Assembly (NCBI GenBank): GCA_029216955.1
Contig: JANAVB010005597.1
Location: 42,579,311 to 42,643,310 of the forward strand
Direction: 5' to 3'
DNA from: Iris pallida
Taxonomy: Eukaryota > Streptophyta > Magnoliopsida > Asparagales > Iridaceae
Length of the DNA: 64,000 bases
The translations under genes and the position numbers were made by a program. The notes beneath the pieces are model-generated. The model was not told the origin of the DNA, did not search any database, and saw only the letters and a program-made list of their open reading frames with translations. This document shows, piece by piece, positions 47,227 through 59,161 of this stretch (the first letter of the stretch is position 1; each line of letters opens with the position of its first letter).

Positions 47227-49602
47227 TGTAATGCCCCGCTCCGCACGGCGCATTACGCTGAAACGTTGACTCAGCGAGTCGCGTTGACCCAAAGGAATGT
47301 ATCGATGCAAAACGATACGAGAGCTAAGTTGTCCCGAGCAATGCATCGAACTAAGTCGATGCGAAGAGTTGCCTTGTCCCTAAGAATGCATCGAGTGAAT
47401 CGATGCGAAGCGCCGCGTTGCCCCGAAGGATGAGTGCATTGAATCGGCTCGAAGATTCTAAGAAATCGAATCGACCAAGGCGCAAGTCCGAATCGAAGCA
47501 AGTATTGATTTTAGTTGGTTTCGTGTGCAGGTCATACTTTGACGGGAAAATATTAAAGGTCGATCTTTTGCAATATTTAGTAAGGGGTCCGCAAAATCAA
47601 ATCGTCGCCTTGCGACGGGCCGAGACTTGGGCACGCTAAGGCAAATCGGGCGTATGATTCAATAAAAGCACGAAGTGCTCGAATGGCTCAGTCAGGAGAG
47701 TGGCCGTGCAACAAAGTTAGGAAATCGAGCCGCATCGGCTCGGCGAAACGACGAAGGCATATCGACTCAAGGTGGGAGGATTGACTTCTTTTTACTCCTT
47801 CATTCGATAAGTCAAATATATCATTTGTATGCTAAAAGTTAACCTATCGACGCCACGGGCGTGGCCGATCGGAGATAAAAATCATAGTGTGAGTCGAACA
47901 CTAAGTTAGAACAATTGAAATGATACGTGCATCCTATGCACGAGTCGCTATGGAACATTGGATATCGCAAGGGCGAGCGCCTCGGAGCGCAAGCCATAAG
48001 AACATGGGATAACTGTAATCGACGAGTGCCTTAGTGCACGAACCATACCGTGCCTTTGATGCACGAGTTAGACGGCTAGAACATTGAAAGACAATAGGCG
48101 AGCGCCCTAGCGCGCAAGCTCCGAACCTTGAATGCTAAGTTATAGAACATGGAAATATGGTCGGAACGTGCCTACGTGCACGGGATAATAAAAGATGGCT
48201 TCGTTGCAAGAGAATACAGTTGCGGTATGAATGTGGCAGAACTGTCGGATATGACATGTTGCCTCGAAAGGTGTTCGAGACCCTCGGGTCGTTCGGTTGA
48301 CCAGCATTGAGTTGAGGCACGATGCCATTGAATCATCGAAACGAAGTACGAAACGAAAGAACATAGAAAGCTAAATGGAAGAAATGCGAGACGATAAGTC
48401 TGAGTCTCGGACTCAAGACTATGTTTGGTTGTTTGAAATTGATACTTGAATGATAGGGCGTTGCATGGTCGATTGGAATGGGCTCGAGATAAAATGTGAT
48501 ACCGCCCGTGCACGGGTGTTTCCCCCAATCGGATAGATACCGGATGCGCCCCAGAACCGATTGGCCGCGGAGGGATTCGAATAATCTTTGTAGGCGCACA
48601 TCAAACTAGATGGGAAAAGCCGCAAATGATGGTATGCAGCGGGAACGTTTCGGTTGTTTTGGGATTGTGACCCAACCCGTGAAACGCCGCGCAGCCCAAC
48701 CAAATAGTGAGAAAAGAAGGAGAGAAAAGAAAGGAACTCCTTTAGTCCATTCCGGCGCGGATACGCCAACGGCCCTCATATAGTTAAGGAACGATGGATT
48801 GAAAGTGTAGGCACGAATGCGTCCCGCACATAGATCCTGCCTAAAGATGCACCTATAACATGACAGGGAAGAAATGGGGCGTATTCACCTTGCGTCAGTG
48901 CAAGGGACGCAAGGGCGAGTGCGTCGACTTGGTAAGCCACGAATCAAACACGAGAACGCTTGTTGCTTGTACATTCAATTCGATAACATGATGCTATGAT
49001 AACATGCTTTACGCTTTCGAAGATGCCATGAAATTGACCCTAAGGAGAACATAGCAAGATCATAAGCTAAGTTGCATGATTCAACATAAAGATTAAAATG
49101 TCAGTTTGGAAAGATGATCTTTGCTTCAGTACATGCGAGGACGAACGTACTGATCCCCCACCAGCTTCATGCAGGGTGCAGGGAATGGATTGCTCACGGC
49201 GAAGCGTTGCTTGAACGTGTTAAGGCTTGGAATGCCGAAGCGCATTGAAGCGTGCTATCGCATTGACGCTCGGACTACGCAGCTGGATTGATGCGGCCGA
49301 GATATAGAAGGCATGATGTATGGAACGGTGAAATCCTTTGTGGACAAGAGAGAACCTGAGTGTTGTAGCCAATCTGGCATATATTGTTAGGCTATCGAAA
49401 GCCATTGTAATCTCAGTTTCAGATATCAATAAAGAGAATTGTTTCGTATACACTGTTTCCCTTCGTTGTTAATATCAAATCAAAAAGATAACCATTTGAG
49501 AACTTGTCATCTTGTCTTGCACGAGCGCAACTCCAGGCTCGTGCGGCATCACGCCCCCCTGCGAGGACGATGATTCGGGTGATTCCGGGTCGGGGCGTGA
49601 CA
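47227..49602 (+). repeat. 3' LTR of the LARD-like element
   Basis: Same length as the 5' LTR, with only scattered substitutions seen by eye (for example CGGAGCG to CGGGGCG near the end). Confidence 0.9.
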
Positions 49603-49789
49603 ATAGCCACCAATCCTACCATCAAACTCATAGCAACGCCAAAAATTTAACACGAAAATAATAGAATCATACCTGAGATGAGGGGAGTTGATCACAACTG
49701 CTCAATGACGGATCGTATCTGACACTTTCTATTTCCAGGACATGAACATTCCTAGTCACATATTTAAACAAACAGTTGGGCGCGCTCAG
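49603..49789 (-). other. Continuation of the interrupted LTR-like DNA
   Basis: Sequence on the far side of the LARD-like element. On the minus strand it reads CATCTCAGGTATGATTC, a common gypsy LTR/leader phrase. Stops at 49790, where another TG-edge begins. Confidence 0.4.
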
Positions 49790-50389
49790 TGTAATGCCCT
49801 GAATCCCGTTGCGGAGCACGGTACGGGCTAGCGGCTGAACGGCCGAGTCGGATGAGAATTGGGGAACTTTACTTGGAAAAACTTTACCAGGATCGCGGGA
49901 TAATGAATTGAGATTCTTTCCTCGTTATGGATTGGACTCTTTTGAAATGATGCCCAAGATGTAGTGGCGTGCGTCTTCGGAAAAGAATTCTATATAAGAG
50001 TCGCTTGCCCCGAGACCGTTGCCCTGCTGGTTTTCGATGTCGCTTTTGCTATTGGCTTTTGTGTGCATTTTCGTGATTGTTTTCGATGAATGTTTTCATG
50101 GATTTACTTTCACTGTCTACGCATTTCATATCGAATCACTGAAAGAAAGAGAAGAAGTATGCGGACCAGACGTTGGTGCCAATGCAGGTGCTAAAGCAGT
50201 GAACTGAGCTTGACGTTGCGTTTAAGACCTCTTTCTCTCGGCAATTCACCAACAAGTGAGTGGCTTTGATCCTTCGACGATCCTTAATCTTCGCGCATAA
50301 CAATGGTAGACTTGTTATTGCGTTCGGTGCTTAATAAAAGATGCCTAGTAATAACTCAGAAAGATAATGAAAGATAAACTATCACATGG
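49790..50389 (+). other. LTR fragment beginning TGTAATGCCCTG
   Basis: Starts like the LARD LTR (TGTAATGCCC...CGGAGCACGGTAC) but diverges quickly. It has a TATA-like CTATATAAGAG at about 49990. The right end is not a clear CA edge; the sequence runs into another TG-edge at 50390. No coding domain. Confidence 0.45.
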
Positions 50390-52250
50390 TGTGAAACCCG
50401 TAATTTTAATTAATTAATTCAGTATTATTTTTATAATTAATTATTTCTAAAAATTTTAGTGTTTAGTCAAATACGTAAAATTTTATTTTTATAATTTTTT
50501 GCTAAATTATTATCATTTTATGAAAAACTATATTTTTAGAAATATTATTATTTATGGATTTTAATGTTGGGCCTGACCCGTCCAGACCCGTCCCGAACCT
50601 AACTCGAACCCAAGTTCAGTTTTCCGAAGTTAATTCGGAAGTCCCTTAGTATATTTATAAATAAATAAAAAATTATTTCCTTAAACAAAAGAATTCTTTT
50701 TTTTTCTTCTTTAAAACTTTCATTAAAACTTTCTTCACAATCTCTCTCTCACTTTCATTTTTCCATCAGAAAGGAAAGCTTTTCTTTTCCTTCCCGACCA
50801 AACTTTCGGCCGACCCTCCCTCTTCCTTTCCCGAACGGCCAACGGCCGTCTCCTCTCCTCTCGAGCCCCCTCGGCTCCCGTAACCCCCACATCACCCCTA
50901 TAAAACCCTCTTCCTCTCCATCACACCTCATTCACCTCACTAAAACCCTTTTCCCAAAAGCCCTAGCCAGAGCTCTCCTCGGTGCACGCCCCGAGCCATC
51001 CCGACACCATCTCCAGCGTCGCCCGAGCCCCTCTCGGCCGATCCCGGCCAGAGCCTCCCTATCCGGCGACCCGCGCGGCTTCCCCGAGCCGACCGCCTCC
51101 CTCCGACGCGCCACCCGCGGCCACTCCGATCATGCCCGGCCGCCCGAGCCTCGTCGGCGCCTGTACGCGCTACCCCGTGCGCACCTTCCTGTGCGCGCTG
51201 TCGTTTCCGTGCCCCGGTTTGCTGTCCAGATCTGTGTTTTTCGAGGCACGTTTCGCTGTCCGCATGTTTTGGATTTTTCCGAGGTTCGCAGGTTTTCCGT
51301 TTTCTCCTCTTTCTCATCTAAGAGCTCTAGCCGAGCACCCCAGGTATCTTTCGTGTCCCCGTGTCCCTCATATTGTGTCTATGATGACATGGTCTCCGAT
51401 TCTGCTATGGGAATCAGATCGATTCATGGATTTAGTTTTTTCGAACTCCTTTTCGGAATGATTCTGTAGATTTATTGTTGTTTTGTGATTATATGGTTTC
51501 TCGAAAATTTCCGAGTTAAGTTCGGATTTTTCCGTATATGGTTCTGTAGTTTTCGGTTTCCGAATTTCATTTCGGATTCTTTGAATTTTTGGAATTCATG
51601 CTGTGATGTTGAGTTTAGTATTCCGGTTTCTTTCCGGATGTGGTTCTGATTATTCCAACTTCGATGTGGAATAGTGGGGCTTGTTTTCGATTTCGAGTTC
51701 GATTGATATGGAGTTTGGATTCTCGGATTTGGGATTTAAGCTCTGTTAATTCATTATATATATAAATGGTTTTGAAATGGATTTTGGTTATGTATTGGCG
51801 TTATTCCTAAGTTTGGAATATTTTGGTTGTATCTTCCCATTATTTGGTTATCCCGATTACAAAGGAGGTGCTGCTCAAATTTTCGGAAATATATTTTAAA
51901 GTTTTGAATAAAATTATTTTCAAATCTCGGCCTTTGCAAAATAAATTACATCTTGGAGTATTGATTTTAAAATAGATTTTGTATCTTTTCGGGCGACGAC
52001 CATATTGGTCCATGGGCCCTAACAAAATGCAAACGAAACAGGCCAACCCGGACGTTGATGCATTAGTTAAAACATGAGTTTTTGAATGACCAAGTCTGAG
52101 ACGCATTTTATAATATTCTTTAATTTATTATTATTTTTAGAATGGGTTACTGCTGTTAGTATTTTGGTGCAGGGATTCGGCCTACTGTTGGACCGTTCAC
52201 GGCATTCAGAGCTCACCTTTAAATTAAATTAATTTATGTATTGTAAGAAC
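50390..52250 (+). other. LTR fragment beginning TGTGAAACCCG
   Basis: AT-rich head, then a promoter-like block with CTATAAAACCC (about 50898) and a GC-rich transcribed stretch (50930-51200), as in gypsy LTRs. The GGTGCAGGGATTCGGCC phrase at 52170 is LTR-like. No matching right end or TSD found. Confidence 0.45.
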
Positions 52251-52471
52251 ATAAGTCCAAGTTTCTTTTCTATTTTTTCTGTGGAATTGTAATAAGTAAT
52301 TTAGTTTTTTCTTTTCTTTTCTAGATTGTTGTTTTGTAGGTAACGCGTAAATGATAAACAGAATATTTATTTTTATAGAAAAATTAATAAGAGTTTTCTC
52401 ACATTAAATAATAAGATTTCAAGTTTGTAACTTAGACAATTTCATGTTTTCTCATTAAAAAAAAATAACTA

Positions 52472-52553
<82 letters not shown>

Positions 52554-52950
52554 CAAAATACAAAGTTTTGCCAAATAATTGATAAATGCGAAGTTTCCCA
52601 ATAAAAATGTTAACTTGAAGTTTACCTCGTTAAATTAATAACTTTAAATCGCATCGATAAACGTGTTTTGTTTATAACAACATAAAATTTGACTAGGGTC
52701 AAATTTTAGAGATTGTAACTAGCACACCTAGATATGGTTTCCTCATTTATGCTAAGTCAGGATTCTCAATGTAGGATTTCGATGACGAGTCTGATTTTTT
52801 TTTTTCCGGAACCGACTCTTCAAACCCAGTCATAAACAAAGACAAGTACGGTTTGTAGAAGCATGAAATTTCAGAACCAGAAGTCCTATACGCCAGACTA
52901 CATGCGCCAGAGCTTGGACAAAGTACTTCACAAACAGCAAAAATAGGCAT
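52251..52950. other. AT-rich filler with (TA)n microsatellite
   Basis: (TA)n from about 52476 to 52551. No gene or transposon edge is clear in the rest. Confidence 0.6.
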
Positions 52951-55019
52951 CAAAAATGGACTTTTTATTACATATAAAAGTCTATTACATGTCTAAAAAA
53001 AGATGGTACAAAGGAAAATTTCTACAAAGAAAAGATCCTAAGTCTACGGCCAACAGCCATCATGCGCCCTCAAATAGGCGCAGCAATCACCACACGCCCT
53101 CAGCGGGGCGCATCCTTTTCAGCAGCTCAGTTATGTGCATCCCAGTTATGTACATCCCTTCAGCAGCCCAATTATGTGCCGCTCTTCCAGCCAGGCTCAC
53201 CGCCGTCGAAATGCTTCGACTAATGAAGCATTTATTGAGCAGAACGAGGGTGGCAATCAACCCTCTAGCCGAGGAAGAGAAGAGCACCGCAAGCCAACCT
53301 GTGGCCAGGGGAGGCTTCGAAAGAGCCTCCAAAGGCCAAGGAAGACCGTGATCGAAACCGCGGCTAAAGGAGCAGCTTTCAACACAACCAGAATGGGCGA
53401 CACCCATTTTGAAGGAAGAAAGAGCCCCCAAAGCTGCAGCACCGCCATTCCGATCTGCGGCTCTTCCTGCACACGAAGACGAGGCTCGAGCATCCCTATC
53501 TTTGGATGCAACAGGCACCTTCCGCCTGCCTCAGAAGCCCTCGACTCCGACTTTTGGATGTAACAGTCACCTTCAAGTGCATCAATGAAGACATTGCATC
53601 GCATCTTCATCCTCGGAAGCATCTCGTCAATAGAATGCATCCGAGTAAACAAGTTCACGTTGGAAGAACGTGAGAGAACGAGAAGCAAACTCTCTCCATG
53701 CCACTATTTATAGGCCGGGCAAATCAAACCCATGCGCCAAGTGGATGGCTCTCCGAATTCCGTGCAATGAATTTGTATTAAATGGATGAACCGGACGCTT
53801 CGAATTCAGCTAAGTCAAAACAGCTATTTAAAGCACTCGAAGATCGTAACAGTCGCACCATTAAAGACGTGTCACGAAGCAGATGCGTCGGCCAGACCGC
53901 GCATCACACAGACGCGCCTTTCAGCACCAAGCGCATTACAGGGGATGTGCCCCCATGCGTCCCCATACGCCTAGTGAAACGCCAACCAATGCGTCCACTC
54001 AGCTGTCCATCGAATGTCACAAACATTAAATGCTGAACTGACAGAGTTAGCAGCACGCCTTCCGAAGTCTGAACAGTTCAGAAGACGAAGCATTGCCAAC
54101 GTCAACATCATCATTACTTTCCTCCGACGGCTACTGCCACGTGGCCACTCAACCACTCGCATGCGCCTCTGCAGCCATGCGCCCAAATCTGCATGCGCCT
54201 CAAAAGCCATGCGCCTCAGACTTTTCACTGATCCCTAAAGACAGAAGGAAAGTCACCATTAAAGCTCTGCATGTGCCTCAAAAGCCATGCGCCCCAAACT
54301 TCTCTTTGATCCTGAAAGACAGGAGTTAAGTCACTACTGAAGTCTCGCATGCGCCTCAAAAGCCGTGCGTCCCGAATGGTTCGTGACTCCTAAAGGTTAC
54401 GTACCAAAGCCTCCTCATGCGCCCAATCCTAGGCGCATCCTACCAGATCATTCCCCACCAAATCAGAGATCTCCGAGCCATGGGTCGATGACACGTGTCC
54501 TTTGACTCAACTCACCCAAGATCTCAGTAACAGAAAGATCTTCTCCTCTGCTACGTGCCGGCCCACAACAGCAGCATGAAGAAGTCAACCCCTCGATCAG
54601 GGTGCATCGTTCATGTGCCTCCATCAGCAATCAACACGTGGCGTCCCCGCATACAGGCGCATCCTACATGTGCGCATGAGCAGCCAGCCTGCAGACTATA
54701 TAAAGAGAGGGACCATTTTCTTCTTCCATACCTACCTACACACGGATAGAACACACAACGAACGAACATACCACCGGAGAGGCAGATACAGACACTCAAC
54801 GTCTTCTTCCTTTCAGCAAGCTCCAGCACCCAGAGCAATCCAAGTCTTCAGAGAACCAATAACCGTCGTCAGATCGTCAACGGAGTCAACGCATTACCAC
54901 TCACTCCATCGGCACAAGGGACCCAGATAAACAAAAGTGTACTCCTAGGACTACATCTAAGTCCTATATTGTAACACTGTTCTGTTTGTATTGAAATTTG
55001 CAATCAAAGAATTTTAATG
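52951..55019 (+). other. LTR-like DNA with two opposed TATA promoters and 78-bp repeats
   Basis: A minus-strand TATA box (CTATAAATAG, about 53704-53713) is followed on that strand by an open frame of 143 residues without a known domain. A plus-strand TATA box (CTATATAAAGAG, about 54697) is followed by a CA-rich start and a polyadenylation-like tail (about 54940-55019). Between them, GCATGCGCCTCAAAAGCC recurs at 54191, 54269 and 54347 (period 78 bp). Such GCGCC-rich LTRs occur in Tat/Retand-type gypsy elements as I recall, but no pol is present to test it. Confidence 0.45.
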
Positions 55020-55091
55020 GCAAACACTTACAATGCTTATTGTTTACGTAGATGACATGGTAGTAACATAAAATGACCCTAAAGAGTGGAT
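55020..55091 (+). pseudogene. Old copia element: RT catalytic fragment
   Basis: Contains LIVYVDDMVVT (about 55037-55069), the copia reverse-transcriptase active-site motif YVDD. Cut at 55092 by an LTR. With one TSD copy retained, it joins in frame to 56776 onward. Confidence 0.85.
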
Positions 55092-56775
55092 TGTCACGCC
55101 CCGACCTAGAAAATCACTCGTCCTCGTATCGATTTATCCGAATCATCGTCCTCGCTGGGGCGTGATGTCGTACGAGTCTGGAGTTGCACTCGTACAAGGC
55201 AAGATGACAAATTCTCAAATGGTTATCTTTGGTTTGATATTAGCAACGGAAGAAAACAGAATATAAGAAACAATTCTATTTATTGATAAATGAACTGAGA
55301 TTAGAAATGTTTTCAATAGTCCAACTGAATTTGCCAGATTGGCTACAACACTCAAGTTCTCTCTTACCCACAAAGGATTTCACCGTTCCATACATCATGT
55401 CTTTTATATCTCAGCCGCATCAATCATGTTGCAAGTCCGAGCGTCAATGCGATCGCACGCTTCAAATGTTACGGTATTCCATGCCTCAGCGCGATCAAGC
55501 GAAGCTCCGCCATGAGCAGAACATATCCTAAACATGCTAGCAAAGTAGTAGAAGATTAGTACTTTCGTCCTCGCCGTACTGATCAAATATCCACTTTACC
55601 TAAACCGACATTAAGTAGATATATTGAATCATGCAGCATATAATTTAGTGATCTTTCTATGTTCTCCTTAGGATCAGTTTCATGACATATTCGAAAGCAG
55701 TAAAACATGTTATCATGGCAAGCATATTATTTGATTTGTATAAGCAAGCAAGCAACTAATAACAATTTCATGTTGTTTCGTAACTTTTTACCAACATCGA
55801 CGCATTCACCCTTGTACCGACGCAAGGTGAATACGCCTCATTTTTTCCCTGTCATGTTATAAGTGCTCTATGCAGGATCTATTGTTCCTGCACTTTTGTC
55901 CCATCGTTCCTTAACTATATGAAGGTCGTTGGCATATCCGCACCAGAATGGACTAAAGTTGTTTCTCTTTTTTTTTCTTTTCTTTTCTCAATTTGGGTAG
56001 CCTGACGCCTCACAGGATGGGTTGCTATCCCAATAATCGGAGGCTTATCGTTGCATACCAACCAGTACGACTTTTACATCAATAACCGGTCGCTAACCGT
56101 CTTAGAGATATGTACTCATCAAAGTTTAACGTCCCTCCTAGGCCAAACGGTCCCGAGACCCCGACGCAAACCCGTTCGAGGGAACACCCGTGTACGAGAT
56201 ATTATCTCCAATCCAATTTTCAAGTCCATTCGACCATGCAACGCACGTCTTATTCAAACAACCAAACATATCTTGAGTCCGTAACTCAGACTTCGTATCA
56301 TCTCGTATTTCTTACATTAACTTTCTATGTTCACTTCATGCTTTATTGAATTATACGATCGATTTGTCTTACCGAGCCTATGCCTCAGTCCGTTACGAGG
56401 CGACGATTTGGTTTTGCGGACCCCGTTGTAAATAAGACAAAATGTCGACCTCTTATATTTTAGCGTAAATGTATAGCCTACACACGAAACCAACTAAAAT
56501 TAATACTTGTCCGAATAGGACTAATGCCTTACGTCGATTCGATTTCTTAGAATCTTCGAACCGATTCAATGCTTTCTCTCGAGCCAACTTAACACTTGCA
56601 TCGATCTTACTCGATGCGTTCTTCGGGTCAACATAACTCTTTGCATCGATTCGACTCGATACATTTCTTGGGTCAACGTACTCTCTTATCGATTCGTATT
56701 GATACTTAATCGGGTCGACGCAACTCTTCGAGTCAATGACTCAGCATAATGTACCGTGCGGAGCGGGGCATTAAA
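55092..56775 (-). mobile_element. Degenerate solo LTR of the LARD family (minus strand)
   Basis: Its plus-strand start TGTCACGCCCCGACC is the reverse complement of the LARD LTR end. Its right end (GGAGCGGGGCATTAAA) is the reverse complement of the LARD LTR start with one change. Flanks TGGAT (55087-55091) and TGAAT (56776-56780) are a TSD with one change. It is 1.68 kb against 2.38 kb, so about 0.7 kb is deleted, and it is far more diverged than the 42100 copy. Confidence 0.85.
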
Positions 56776-57689
56776 TGAATGACCTTGCAGAAACATTTGT
56801 GCATTGGATTTGAAATGAAGGATTTCGGTCCTTGAAGTATTTTCTCGACATTGGGGTATAAAGGTATAAATCAAGAATATTCATGTCACAAAGGAAGTAT
56901 GTCATTGATATGCTGAAAGAAACTGGTACGTCGGCATGTCAACTTGTAGCTATGCCATTAGAAGAGGACTGAAACTTAGTATTGATCTCGACCGGGTACC
57001 GGTTGACAAAAGAAGATAGCAAGAATTGGTAGGCCGATTAATGTATTTGGCGCATACTAGTTCTGATCTTGCTCATGTCTTGATTGTGGTTGGTCAATAC
57101 ATGCATATTCCAGGAGAAAATATAAGAATGTAGTCATGAGGATATTGAGATATCTGAAGGAAAGTTTAGACAAATAAATTTTATTCAGGATAAATGATCA
57201 TCTAAGAATTAAAAGTTATATTGATGCAAAATGGATGTATTCAACTAAAGACGGGCATTCCACGTTCGATAACTTTATCTTTGTTGGAGGAAATCTTGTT
57301 CTTGGAAGTAAATAGCATAATATGGTTGCAAGATCGAGTGCAGAAGCCAAATATAGAATTATGACACTGAATATTTGTGAGATTCTATGACTTAAACTTC
57401 TACTACAAGATTTGAGAGTTGGACATAATCAACATATGCAGTTATTTGTGATAATATTTGTGATTTTGCACATGATCCGGTTCAGCATGGTAGAACCAAG
57501 CATGTTGAGATTAACAAATTATTTATTAAGGAGAAATTAGAGTACAAAGTAATCGAGGTACCAACTATTAAAACAAAAGACTAGGTGACATACATTATCA
57601 CAAACGTCGTCTCGAGTCAGAAAGTTTTCAAGTTCTTAGACAAGTTGAGCATGTGCAATATCTATGCACCAACTTGAGGGGAGGGGGAG
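56776..57689 (+). pseudogene. Old copia element: RT end and RNase H
   Basis: Picks up after YVDD with LKYFLDIG, then SQRKYVIDMLKETG (the copia RT thumb phrase), the SSAEAKYR-like RNase H motif (ARSSAEAKY at about 57330) and the C-terminal LLLQDLRVGH. Many stops and single-base shifts. Ends in the polypurine tract GAGGGGAGGGGGAG next to the 3' LTR. Confidence 0.85.
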
Positions 57690-57856
57690 TGTTAATTTGT
57701 AATCATGTAATTTTCAATTAATTATTAGTGTATATCTCAGTTAGTTAGTCCCACGATGTCTGGACTAAAGGAGGATGTCATAACTTGCTCATGTAAATGT
57801 ACCAAGTTTCTAATATTTTAGGAATATCAAGAAAATAAAGTTCTCCCTAAATTTCA
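57690..57856 (+). repeat. 3' LTR of the old copia element
   Basis: TGTTAATTTG...AATTTCA, 167 bp, directly after the polypurine tract. Homologous with 4947-5119. Confidence 0.75.
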
Positions 57857-59161
57857 TGAGTATATCTTGAAATGTCCCGTAGGGTCCAACACGTGTTTCT
57901 GACACTAACGGACACGGTCCTGGTGTGTCTATGCTTCTTAGTATCAGAGAGTACAAGGAAACAACTATGGAGTTTCGGCACAATTACCTGGTAAAGAAAA
58001 TTGTGTTTTTCATTCATCGCTCTCCATCTCGTCTTCATCACTCTCAAGATTACTCATTGCATACAGGGGGAACTCTGAAACTAGATACCCAGCACAGCTA
58101 CACAGGAGGATATCATCAACTAATCACAGTTGCAGTATAAGATCGTAACTGACACCAGATGTGGAAGAAGGCAAGATTAGTTCGCGCAAAAAATGTTCGC
58201 AGACCAAGAAGACGAATTACGTACAGCGTCGTCTCTTCACGATGTAATTGCTGAATGGCTAGACTAGTTCGAGTCTAGCCGCAGTGTCAGTGAGCTCACA
58301 TCTCCCAAAAGATATCGACACACAGCTTAAGCGTTGTTGACATGGGTGCCAAGAGAGAAATAGCGGAAGTTGAGATGCACAGGACAGCAGTAGGTTCCTG
58401 TCATGCTGCTTCACTACCTGTGAGTAGCAGCAATGAAGGCCTCCAGGTGACCCATCTCATCAATATCTCAATCTACTCTTGTGCGAATTCTGGCCACCCA
58501 ACTCGTACAGATGCACATTGATAGATGCCGCGGAAAGAGCCTCAGCTTTTCAATCCAGCACGTATGGCCGTCGGCAAAAGTGTGACCCAACTGACCATTT
58601 TTTGTCGAGCGCGCTGTACCAAACTGCAGCAAAAGCTCCCGAAAGCGATGTTGCAAGTAGCAATCCCTCATGTCTTAAGTGGTGATAGAAAGAAGTAGCA
58701 ACTGTAGCGGAGCTGAACACATCCAGCACCCCCAACCAAGTGGGTGGCCATCATCAACCTCAGCCAAGTACTTACTGTCGCATGCAGTCGTGGATGAACG
58801 CGCTTCCCTTCGCCCGAAAACAAAGGAAAATGCTAAGTCTACAACCAATTACTTACGACCTTTCTCCCCCACTCCTTACATATGGGTCCCACCTCCCCTC
58901 TCACCCCTCCTGCTACATGGACTCCATCCGCCTCCACCACTTCCTTCCCTCCTCCAACTGAAGTACGACACGTGGGGTTGTAAGGGGATTGTAAGTATTT
59001 GGTTGTAGGCATAGCAAAGTTCGAAAACAAAAGGGTGGGATTTGTGTGATTTCAAACTCGGGGAATGTTGGCGCTGGGTGTGTGGTTCTCTTTCCTTATC
59101 TCCTCCCACTCATTCCCCCCATTTAACAATCGACGCGCGCCTCTCGAAAGGCTCTCACACA
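57857..59161. other. Intergenic region upstream of the methyltransferase gene
   Basis: Holds the presumptive promoter and 5' UTR of the plus-strand gene. On the minus strand at 58468-58735 a short open frame (HLRHEGLLLATSLSGAFAAVWYS region) is followed downstream by GHLEAFIAATH in another frame. It looks like a decayed gene piece but I cannot name it. The rest shows nothing recognisable. Confidence 0.4.

Larger units (their letters stand above)
42100..49602 (+). mobile_element. Non-autonomous LTR retrotransposon (LARD-like), TSD ATAGC
   Basis: Two LTRs of exactly equal length (42100-44475 and 47227-49602, 2376 bp each) flank 2.75 kb without any gag or pol motif in any frame. TSD ATAGC is perfect (42095-42099, 49603-49607). 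A primer site TGGTATCAAAGC (44479-44490) differs from the Met-tRNA site by one base. Just before the 3' LTR, GGTTCGAGGACGAACCTTG resembles the pre-LTR phrase of Tekay chromoviruses, so it was probably mobilised by such an element. Nearly identical LTRs mean a recent insertion, the youngest layer by this measure. The whole element is rich in short inverted repeats. Confidence 0.9.
4947..57856 (+). mobile_element. Old Ty1/copia element, expanded by nested insertions
   Basis: The two ends are related short LTRs: 4947-5119 and 57690-57856. Between them, in correct order and on the plus strand, are gag (11844-12537, 22207-22383), pre-integrase (31816-31886), integrase (34548-35479), RT with YVDD (55020-55091) and RT/RNase H (56776-57689), then a polypurine tract GAGGGGAGGGGGAG before the 3' LTR. 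Each gap is another transposon. Joining the flanks across the CACTA element, and across the LTR at 55092-56775, while keeping one TSD copy restores the copia reading frame. The N-terminal half of RT and part of gag are missing, so deletions accompanied some insertions. Flanking 5-mers TGACG/TGAGT agree at three positions only, which fits an old insertion. Confidence 0.8.
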
